From an uncultured Paraburkholderia sp. (GTDB lineage: Bacteria > Pseudomonadota > Gammaproteobacteria > Burkholderiales > Burkholderiaceae), in NCBI GenBank assembly GCA_940746715.1, contig CALNWN010000016.1:1-64000 (forward strand): a stretch of DNA of 64,000 nt, read 5' to 3'. The notes beneath the pieces were generated by a model that had not been told where the DNA came from, made no database searches, and saw only the letters and a program-made list of their open reading frames with translations. The position numbers and the translations under genes were made by a program. This document shows positions 56,846 through 64,000 of this stretch, in pieces; within the stretch, counting starts at the first letter, position 1, and the number at the start of each line of letters is the position of its first letter.

Positions 56846-57920
56846 CCGCAACGCGCCCCGCTCGCAGCCGCGCGCGGCTGCTGTGCTTTCCATCCGTGCC
56901 AGCCGCGCGCAAGAATCAGCAGCGCGCCGATTGCCACGAAGTCGCCGGCGAGTCCCAGCAGCACGCCGCGAAAGCCATGAAACGTGTGCGGCGTCGCGGT
57001 ATCGACGATCAACGACACGAGCGTGCCGCCGACAAAACACACGAGCCCCGTGCGGCCCACGGTCACGACAGCCGGCAGGCGCTGCGCGAGCCGGGCGATG
57101 CTGCCCACGCGCACGAGCTGCGCGGCGAGCCAGGCAATGACGATGAAGTTGATCACGCGGTCGACGGAAAGATTCTGTTTAAGGGAGCCGGGCAAAGGCT
57201 GCGTCAGCACGAAGAGTTTAACGGCGGCAAAGGCGAGCACGGCGACGATGGCGGCCCGCGTGAACCAGCGAGCCGTCTCGCCTGCCTGAAAACGCTCGCT
57301 GATGGGCGCAAGCCGGCACATGATACCGAGCACGAACATCAATTGCCATGCAAACGGATTAAAAGCCCAGTTGGCCATGTCGTCAATGCTGAGCAGCACG
57401 GCGAGCGGCCGGGCGAGCCACCAGACGCCGCGCTCAGCGCCAGCGGCACCACGGCGGGCACGAGAAGCGCGTAGAACATGTACATCGGCAACACGCTCGA
57501 CAGGTACGGTTGCCGGCGCAACACCGCAATGTCCAACGTCTGCTGCAGCGGCTGCGCCGCGAACGGCCACCAGCCGGTCAGATCGACCATCGCGTGATTC
57601 AGGTGCACCAAGGCGAGCACTGCGCCGGAGAGCAGCGTGAGCAACGCGGTCAACAGATACGCGCGGTAGATTTCCCAGCAGCGCCGCACGAAGCGCAGGT
57701 TAGCGGCCTTCTCGCCGCGAGCCGTCAGCACCGCCGTGTACGCCGCCGCCGACGCATAGCCGCCGAGGAACACGAACACTTCCGCGGAATCGCACAGCGC
57801 GTACGCGTGCAGCATCAGATGGGAAAGCGTGCTGCGGGGCATGTGATCCAGCACGATCACGATCAACACGACACCGAGAAAGAAGTCCACTTCGACGGAG
57901 CGTCCGCGGCGAATGTCCAT
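56842..57920 (-). pseudogene. opgC: OpgC-family membrane protein, one frameshift
   Basis: Polytopic acyltransferase-like protein of the OpgC family, in relatives responsible for succinylation of periplasmic glucans. ATG 57920: MDIRRGRSVEVDFFLGVVLI, VIVLDHMPRSTLSHLML, SAEVFVFLGGYASAAAYTAV, RRCWEIYRAYLLTALLTLLS, PYLSSVLPMYMFYALLVPAV. After a shift near 57430 it continues NWAFNPFAWQLMFVLGIMCR and LAAQLVRVGSIARLAQRLPA to 56842. About ten membrane segments. The stop overlaps the tannase start, so the two were coupled, an unusual pairing. Confidence 0.8.
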
Positions 57921-58283
57921 TCGTGTTCTCGCAGGAAAGTTATCCAGCAACACGCCACGATATAACTTTTCGACGGGCGCCGTGCGATGAATCGATAAGC
58001 GCTGACAAGCAGCCTGTCATAACCGGCAATTCGCTGGCAATCTGAAATCCCGCTGTCGGCATGCGGTAATCGTCGGGCGCCCGCTTTGCAATCACGGAAA
58101 GTTTTGCGGCATTCGCGCGCATTCGCGAATGCATCCGGTAATTGCCGCCAAAAAAATTCTGTGCATTGCGCGCTGCGATTTTTTTCGCTTTTTTTCATCA
58201 TACGATGAATTCATGCATGTCCGTCGGCGTTCCACCTGAACGGCTGCGCCGCGCGCATCGCCTTCGCATTGGAATACGCTCAC
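57921..58283. other. intergenic region between divergent opgC and acyltransferase genes
   Basis: About 360 bp with A/T-rich patches near 58145-58205. No gene or repeat noted. Confidence 0.4.
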
Positions 58284-59453
58284 ATGAACAACAGAATTGG
58301 CGGCTTCGACGGACTGCGCGCCATTGCAGTCCTCATGGTGTTTCTGCAACACCGGCTATTCGGCAATATCGGCGAAACAGGTCATCTCGGCGTGTGGATC
58401 TTCTTTGCGCTCAGCGGCTTTCTGATTATCGGCATTCTGTCGACGCAGTGGCAGCGCATCGAGCAAAGCGGCAGTGGCTTTGTCGGCCGAGCTCAAGCGC
58501 TTTCTGTTTCGCCGCACGCTGCGCATTTTCCCGATCTATTACCTGATGCTGACCGTGATGGGCGTGCTTATGCTTTTCGGCATGGCGAGTCCGGAGCTTG
58601 CGAGCGGCATGCCGTTTCACTTCGCTTATCTGTCGAACTTCTGGATCGGCTACGTGCTGCATGACTGGCCTGGGCGTTACTCGCATTTGTGGAGTCTCGC
58701 TATCGAGGAGCAGTTTTATCTCGTGTTTGCGCCGCTGTTGCTGCTGCTTGCTGCGCGCCGGCACCTCGTCGTGTGCGCGCTGACGGTCGTCGCTGGACTG
58801 ATTTCGTTATGGGCGATGCGCGCCGCGCATTGGCCGGAGATCACAATCTACACGTATCCGTTGAGCAACTTCTGGCTATTGGCGCTCGGCGGAATGGGCG
58901 GTCTGTTGATCGCGCGCAATGCAGGCGGTGTGCGGGCGTGGCTCGGCCACGGCGCGACACTGTTTGGCCTGAGCCTTTGTCTCGTGGGCTTGTGTGCGAG
59001 CGAACCGGCGTGGAGCGCGCTACAGAATCCGCTGCTCTTCACGGGCGTGAACGCCGTGTATGGGCTGTGCATCGCGGCGCTCGTGGGTTCCATCGCGTGC
59101 TGCCGCAATGCGGTCGTCTTGGGTCTGCTCGAAACGCGCTGGCTGGCGGGCCTCGGCCGCATCAGCTACGGCTTCTATTTTCTATTTGTATCACAACCTG
59201 ATCCCCGACCTGACCCGCAACCGTCATGCACAAGCGCTGTTCGGGGCAGCAGTACCGCTATGGGCACACGTGATGGGCATTGCGGCGTCGTTCGCGATCT
59301 CGCTCGGACTTGCGCTGTTGTCGTGGCGGATGATCGAAGAGCCCATTCTCCGCCTGAAGACGCGGCGCATGCCGGCGGCGAACGCGGATTGCGCATTGGC
59401 GCACGCGGCCACGTTCGCTGACAGACGAAGGCGCTGCCTCGGATGCTGCCTGA
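58284..59453 (+). pseudogene. acyltransferase-3 (OafA/YrhL) family membrane protein, frameshifted
   Basis: Integral membrane O-acyltransferase for surface polysaccharide or similar. ATG 58284: MNNRIGGFDGLRAIAVLMVF, LQHRLF (catalytic-type His), GVWIFFALSGFLIIGIL. A shift near 58480 gives ELKRFLFRRTLRIFPIYYLM (R-x10-type arginine motif), GRYSHLWSLAIEEQFYLVFA (EEQFY motif). A shift near 59185 gives YHNLIPDLTRNRH-like sequence and SWRMIEEPILRLKTRR. No stop in this frame; a further slip near 59400 would end it at 59451-59453. About 385 residues. Confidence 0.8.
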
Positions 59454-59536
59454 AGCGGCTCGATTCGTCTGACCTCGCAGGGATGGCACAGGCATTGCTG
59501 ACTGTATGGCGTGACTGTCACCACTGGAGATGCGCC

Positions 59537-59811
59537 GTGGCCACTCAGCCAGATAGCCCGAACGAACACGACCAGCAACCCGGCAACGAGCCGGATGAAA
59601 CGGCAGACCCCGGCGGTCCGCCCACCGATATTTCGAAGCCCGTCGGCGATGCAATCCCGACACCGGTCGAACCCGGCCTCGACCAGCCGCTGCCGGAAAA
59701 AGGCGAAAGCCCGCAATCCGACGATAAGACAAAGAAGCGAAGCGCGAGCCCTTGGGCGAGACGGAGACGCCGCCGGGCGTTCCACCGCCCGGCCCTTCTG
59801 ATTTTGCGTAG
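59537..59811 (+). pseudogene. small proline/acidic-rich hypothetical protein, one frameshift
   Basis: GTG 59537 with GGAG 8 nt upstream: MATQPDSPNEHDQQPGNEPD, ETADPGGPPTDISKPVGDAI, PTPVEPGLDQPLPEKGESPQ, DDKTKKRSASP. One base is missing near 59750; the restored frame reads LGETETPPGVPPPGPSDFA and stops at 59809-59811. About 91 residues, hydrophilic, probably disordered, no family recognised. It converges on the ftsH-like gene. Confidence 0.6.
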
Positions 59812-59854
59812 CGCAGAGGCGGTTATTGCACCGTCAAGCCGTCACGCCGTTACA

Positions 59855-61771
59855 TTAAGCGGCTTCCGGCTCGGGCTCCTGTTCGTGCACGATCTTCAGC
59901 GTACTCTTGTGCTCCTTGATCAAGCGGTACACCGTCTCGCCCGGCACGGTCTCGTGTTCGAGCAGTTCGTCGGCAATATCACGCAGCACCGGCTCGTACG
60001 CATGCAGCAGGTCGTAGCACTGCTCGTTCAGCTCCTTCAGCAGCACGTTTGCCTGGTCGATCGCGCCCTTCATCTGAAGACCCGCGTATTGCGAGGGGAG
60101 CGCGGCGAGGCTGAACAGATTGCCGTCGCTGTTAAAGCCGAACTTCGACACCATGTCGAGGCTGATGCGCGATGCCTCCTGCAAATCGGAAGCCGCGCCG
60201 CTCGATGCTTCGGAGAACGCAAGAATCTCGGCGTTGCGGCCGCCGAGCAGCACCTTGACCTCGTTGCGGATCTCGGTCTCGCGATACAGATGCTTGTCCT
60301 GCGCCTTGGTGATGAGCGCGACGCCGAGCGCGCCGCCGCGCGGCAGAATCGTGACCTCTTCGAGCACGCCGGTGCCGAGCAGCGCGGCCACGAGACCATG
60401 CCCCGCTTCGTGCACGGCGATGCGCGTGCGTTCGTCCTCGGTCAACGCGCGCTCCGCGCCGCTCACGTCGCCGATACGGGCGATCTTGATCGCCTCGATA
60501 AAATGCTTCGCCGCGATTTCCTTGTCGCCGGCCTTGCGCGCCACGAGCCCCGCCTGGTTCACGACCATCGCGACGGTCGCCGGAGACAGCCCCGTGGTCA
60601 ACCGTGCGAGCTGGTCATAGTCGATGTCGGCCGCCTTCGCCTTCAGCTTTTCCGCGTAGAAGCGGAAAATCTTCGCGCGATCCTCGCGGTCCGGCAGGCG
60701 AACCTGCACCGTGCGATCGAAACGCCCCGGGCGGCGCAATGCCTCGTCGAGATTGTCCGGATGATTCGTGGCCGCGACGATGATCACGCCTTCGTTCGAC
60801 GCGAAGCCGTCCATTTCCGCGAGCAGCTGATTGATGATGCGGTTGCTCTCGGCTTCGACAGGACCGCCGCCGGTATCCGTACGTTTCGCGAGGCCGTCCG
60901 CCTCGTCGATAAAGATCACCGTCGGCGCATTCTTGCGCGCCATTTCGAACAGATGCTTCACCTTCTGGATGCCCACGCCGTAGTACTTCGCGCTGAAATA
61001 ACTGCCGGTGATCGAGATGAAGTTCGCCCCGCATTCGCCTGCGAGCGCCTGCGCGAGCCGCGTCTTGCCGACGCCCGGGCCGCCCACCATCAGGATGCCG
61101 CACGGCGCGCGCACGCCCATCGACGTGAATTGCTTCGGGTTCGACAGATAGCCGCGGATGTCCGCGAGCGCCGCCTTCGCTTCACCGGCGCCGATCACGT
61201 CGTCGAAACGCAGTGTGGACGCCTTGCTGAGCAGCGTCGCGCCGCCGCGCATTTCCCGGCGCATGAACCACACCATGCCGCCGATCAGCACCAGCGGCAG
61301 CAGCAGACTGAGGATGTCGCGCGTCTGGTCGAACATCTGGAGCCAGCGCGAGCCGCCCGTGCGAATGTCCGCGTCCGGCAGCCACACGAGTTGATAGGAA
61401 GCCGCGTCGCCGCTTTTCGGTTCGCCGAGCAGAAGCGCGTGCGAAAACGTCGCATCATGGTCGGTCACGAAGTACTTGGAACCGTCGCGCTTCGACACGA
61501 GAATCGCGTTGGGGCTCACGCCGATTGCCGCGACCTGGGCGTCATGAATGTCGCGCAGCATCTGCGACGCGTCTTTCTCCTCGCGCGTCCATGCCGACGT
61601 ATCGTGACGCATCTGATTCGCGACGCCGGTCAAGGCCGGGGCAGGCTGCGCGGTGCGCTGCTGGTGATGCCAGAAACTGAATGCGAGTACCAATGCAATG
61701 AGTGCCGACACGGCTGCAATGGCGATTTTGCGCGCCCGCGTTTTCCCAAGCGAATTCTTTCCCGGCTTCAT
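59855..61771 (-). CDS. ftsH: FtsH-like AAA+ zinc metalloprotease (divergent paralogue)
   Basis: A 638-residue membrane protease. First helix about 17-35 (IAIAAVSALIALVLAFSFWH), extracytoplasmic domain to about 145, second helix (ILSLLLPLVLIGGMVWFM), AAA module: Walker A MVGGPGVGKTRLAQALAG, Walker B APTVIFIDEADGLAKR, arginine-finger region LRRPGRFDRTVQVRLPDRED, then the protease site RIAVHEAGHGLVAALLGTGV (HExxH) with the third ligand in the SDLQEAS region. The Walker A (GGPGVGKT for the usual GPPGTGKT) and pore loop (TGSYFSAKYYGVG for GSDFVEMFVGVG) differ from housekeeping FtsH, so this is an accessory copy. Intact. Confidence 0.9.
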   Translation of the reverse strand: MKPGKNSLGKTRARKIAIAAVSALIALVLAFSFWHHQQRTAQPAPALTGVANQMRHDTSAWTREEKDASQMLRDIHDAQVAAIGVSPNAILVSKRDGSKYFVTDHDATFSHALLLGEPKSGDAASYQLVWLPDADIRTGGSRWLQMFDQTRDILSLLLPLVLIGGMVWFMRREMRGGATLLSKASTLRFDDVIGAGEAKAALADIRGYLSNPKQFTSMGVRAPCGILMVGGPGVGKTRLAQALAGECGANFISITGSYFSAKYYGVGIQKVKHLFEMARKNAPTVIFIDEADGLAKRTDTGGGPVEAESNRIINQLLAEMDGFASNEGVIIVAATNHPDNLDEALRRPGRFDRTVQVRLPDREDRAKIFRFYAEKLKAKAADIDYDQLARLTTGLSPATVAMVVNQAGLVARKAGDKEIAAKHFIEAIKIARIGDVSGAERALTEDERTRIAVHEAGHGLVAALLGTGVLEEVTILPRGGALGVALITKAQDKHLYRETEIRNEVKVLLGGRNAEILAFSEASSGAASDLQEASRISLDMVSKFGFNSDGNLFSLAALPSQYAGLQMKGAIDQANVLLKELNEQCYDLLHAYEPVLRDIADELLEHETVPGETVYRLIKEHKSTLKIVHEQEPEPEAA

Positions 61772-62338
61772 GAGTCACTTCCAAAAACGGGCTCAAGCGA
61801 GCCCCTAATACATGTCGAATCAGCGGATGAGCGGTTGGGAGAGGAATATCGGCCATTGCGACGCCATGCCTGCAAGGAAGAAAGGACACCCAACCATGCG
61901 TCCCTTTTAACCAGTCGCGTATGAGCCAGTATGCCCCGCGGCTGCTTCTTCCAAATCGCAGAAAAGGCCTGTTTCTACCGCTCATCCCGTCGTTTGAAGA
62001 GGCGGAATATAGGGCGCGAGCGGCGCATGCGATGCGATAGAAAACTGCTCCGCCGCACAGTTTAGCAGCGTAAAAAAGGCCGCGTATTCTGTAGACCTAT
62101 CATTTGCACCTGCCCTATTTCCGCCAGGCACGGTTGCGCCGTGTCGCCGTGTCGCCGGGTTCGCTTGGTCCGCGCGCAGGCGCGTTCTGGCCGGGCCGGC
62201 GCCGCCACGAGGCCGTGTTGGAACGCCCTCGCGGATTTTGTTACGCTTCGCCATCCTTGTTGCTGCGTCGCGCTGCGGGAAAGCGCTGGGCTTATGCGGC
62301 TGTTGCGCGCGACGAACACTCCCCACTTCTCACGACTT
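61772..62338. other. intergenic region between divergent ftsH-like and ABC ATPase genes
   Basis: About 570 bp with no supported gene. Open frames present are low in family character. It may hold an eroded gene. Confidence 0.4.
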
Positions 62339-62962
62339 ATGCTTCGATTCGAAAACCTCAGCAAGCGTTATGGCGAGCGCATCGTTTTCAATGGACTGAG
62401 CCACGACTCGGCAGCCGGATGCGTCGCGCTCAACGACGAGTCGGGCAGCGGTAAATCTACCCTGCTCGCCATGCTGGCCGGCGCCCTTGTGGCCGATTCC
62501 GGCGAGGTGTGGATTGGCGGCCAATCGCTGAGCGCCGCGCCCGTAGCCGCGAAGGCGCTGCTGACTTATGTGCCGGAGGATTGCATGCCATCGCCCGATC
62601 CGACCGGCCGCGAATACCTCGAGCGCGTGGCCGCAGCGCGCAACACTACCGTGAGCGACGAGACGCTCGCGCTCGCCGATCGCTTCGGGCTCACGCCGCA
62701 TCTGGAAAAGCGCTTCGAGCAGATGTCGTTCGGCACGCGCAAGAAGTTTTTTCTGACCTCGGCTGTGATCGGCGAAACCAGCGTGCTGATTGCCGACGAG
62801 CCCGTCGGCGGACTCGATGCCGCCGCGCGCGCCGTGCTGGTCGACCTCTTCAGCACACTCGCGCACACGCGCACCGTGTTTTTCTCGAGCTACGACGAAG
62901 CGTTCACCGACGCATGCGCCGCGCGGCGCATCGCATTCGCGGATCTCGCGCAGTGCGGCTGA
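62339..62962 (+). CDS. orphan ABC-type ATPase with degenerate motifs
   Basis: A 207-residue ATP-binding cassette: MLRFENLSKRYGERIVFNGL, Walker A region LNDESGSGKSTLLAMLAGAL, signature QMSFGTRKKFFLTSAVIGET, Walker B VLIADEPVGGLDAAARAVLV, ending VFFSSYDEAFTDACAARRIA. The first Walker A glycine is Asp (DESGSGKST) and the signature is MSFGT rather than LSGGQ. No switch histidine is seen (SSYDE instead of THD/E). No membrane partner is adjacent. It is probably the ATPase of a lost small exporter, or a decaying copy. Frame intact. Start ATG 62339 has no clear ribosome site. Confidence 0.75.
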   Translation: MLRFENLSKRYGERIVFNGLSHDSAAGCVALNDESGSGKSTLLAMLAGALVADSGEVWIGGQSLSAAPVAAKALLTYVPEDCMPSPDPTGREYLERVAAARNTTVSDETLALADRFGLTPHLEKRFEQMSFGTRKKFFLTSAVIGETSVLIADEPVGGLDAAARAVLVDLFSTLAHTRTVFFSSYDEAFTDACAARRIAFADLAQCG

Positions 62963-63069
62963 ACGCGGGCATGTGAGACGCGGGCCGCGAAGCAGGAGAC
63001 GCGAAACGAGAGACGCGACACGCGGCGCGGGCGTTGTGCCTCGCCACGCCACGCGGCGCCACGCCCCAC

Positions 63070-64000
63070 TCAGACCGACACGCAAATCTTCCCGAAGTGA
63101 GTGCCTGACGCCTCGTGCCTGAAGGCGTCCGCCAGCTGCGCGAGTTCGAACGTGCTGTCGATCACCGGCTTAATGCCGGTCGTTTCGAGCGCGCGGATCA
63201 TCTCGCGCTGCTCCTGCCGGCTACCGACAATCAAACCTTGCAGCCGCTGCTGCCGCGCCATCAGCGCGGCGGTCGGCACCGGACCGGCGCGCCCCGTGAT
63301 CACGCCGATCAGCGCGATATGCCCGCCGATGCGGCACGCCGTGATCGACTGCGGCAAAGTGCCGGGACCGCCCACTTCGATCACATGATCGACGCCTCGG
63401 CCGTCGGTCAGCGCGCGCACCGCCTTGCCCCATTCCGGATTGGCGCGGTAGTTGATCGTATGATCGGCGCCGAGCGCGCGCAGCTTCTCCAGCTTCGCGT
63501 CCGATGAAGACGTCGCGATCACCGACGCGCCCATGGCCTTGGCCATCTGCAAGCCGAAGATCGACACTCCGCCGGTGCCGAGCACCAGCACCGTGGCGCC
63601 CGGTTTCAGTTGGCCGTCAACCACGAGCGCGCGCCAGACGGTGAGTCCCGCCGTGGTCAACGTCGCGGACTCCGCATGGCTATAGCCTTTCGGCGCATGC
63701 GTGAAGTAGTGGCTCGGCAGCACGACGACCTCGCGCACATAGCCGTCGACGCCGTCGCCGGGCGTGGTCCTGAAGTCGCCGACAGCGGGCGGCCCGTTTT
63801 CCCAGAACGGGAAAAACAGGACACCACATGATCCCCGGCCTTGAATCCGTCGACACCCGCGCCGTCCGCCATCGGAATGCGCCCTGGCTCGGCGGGCAGC
63901 ACGCCGCTCCTTCCCGCGCCTGCTGTTCCAGCCACAGGCGGCTGTCCGGAAACCAGAACGCGTCCGGCCGCGGCGGGGCCACGAGTTTGACCGAAAGCGC
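63070..64000 (-). pseudogene. zinc-type alcohol dehydrogenase family oxidoreductase, partial at window end and frameshifted
   Basis: Medium-chain dehydrogenase/reductase. The 3' part from about 63745 is continuous: EVVVLPSHYFTHAPKGYSHA, LKPGATVLVLGTGGVSIFGL (GxGxxG NAD(P) site), IATSSSDAKLEKLRALGADH, HVIEVGGPGTLPQSITACRI, STFELAQLADAFRHEASGTH. Upstream fragments DGFKAGDHVVSCF and FWFPDSRLWLEQQA lie in two other frames, with slips near 63820, 63750 and 63915. The start is beyond base 64000. The catalytic zinc Cys/His residues would be in the missing or scrambled N-terminal part. Quinone-reductase or YogA-like subgroup. Confidence 0.8.

Noticed and set aside
59060..61924. A 954-codon plus-strand frame opposite the ftsH-like gene
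   Set aside because: Its first part is the real acyltransferase and small-protein frames run together by frameshifts; the rest is antisense to FtsH.
1..64000. CRISPR arrays, tRNA/rRNA genes, transposons, prophage
   Set aside because: None of the expected repeats, cloverleaf arms, transposases or phage proteins were found on reading both strands by eye; a tRNA scan was not possible.

Overview
The window is GC-rich betaproteobacterial DNA, best matched by a Burkholderia sensu lato genome (Paraburkholderia/Caballeronia type). Supporting this are a LuxR-RsaL-LuxI quorum-sensing locus, an ESPR-type trimeric autotransporter, an OFA-family transporter with its 42-residue small subunit, and the overall protein sequences. 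I see no rRNA, tRNA, CRISPR array or insertion sequence.

The main feature is erosion. About half of the recognisable genes are broken. There are single-base frameshifts, a 4-bp tandem duplication, internal deletions that fuse neighbouring genes, and at least five in-frame nonsense codons, each explained by one G:C to A:T transition. This fits a lineage in early genome reduction, as known for leaf-nodule or other host-restricted Burkholderia relatives, although uncorrected sequencing indels may add some of the homopolymer frameshifts.

Layout. 0-3 kb: a divergent RpoD-type sigma factor and a small membrane-tail protein. 3-7 kb: a decayed yfaT-yfaS-yfaP (alpha-2-macroglobulin/DUF2135) locus. 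7-9 kb: a sugar-acid pair (SMP-30 lactonase, DapA-family aldolase). 9.3-11.1 kb: luxR, rsaL, luxI with a 21-bp lux-type box. 11-20.5 kb: GntR regulator, universal stress protein, response regulator, a broken solo 2-oxoglutarate dehydrogenase E1, a chemoreceptor, an FNR-like regulator and an EgtB-like enzyme. 20.7-27 kb: idnO-like dehydrogenase, polar amino acid ABC transporter, and fused remnants of a hydroxyacid dehydrogenase and an SDR. 26.5-31.4 kb: a pxpABC 5-oxoprolinase cluster with accB/accC-like genes and a panE remnant. 31.6-38.3 kb: OFA transporter, pyruvate kinase, pntAB and a fumarylacetoacetate hydrolase, all damaged.

38.4-46.4 kb holds an intact CoA-transferase (Frc class) and an intact ThDP enzyme that looks like a 2-hydroxyacyl-CoA lyase, with a GntR regulator, two damaged transporters and a small transporter subunit. 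Three copies of a 15-bp motif around the regulator suggest one regulon. The two enzymes could form a formyl-CoA recycling loop analogous to Frc/Oxc oxalate catabolism.

46.5-64 kb: a frameshifted trimeric adhesin, DUF3830, AraC and solo LuxR regulators, an ABC-2 exporter, a glycine-rich secreted protein, a tannase/feruloyl esterase coupled to OpgC, an acyltransferase-3, a divergent FtsH, an orphan ABC ATPase, and an alcohol dehydrogenase that runs off the window.
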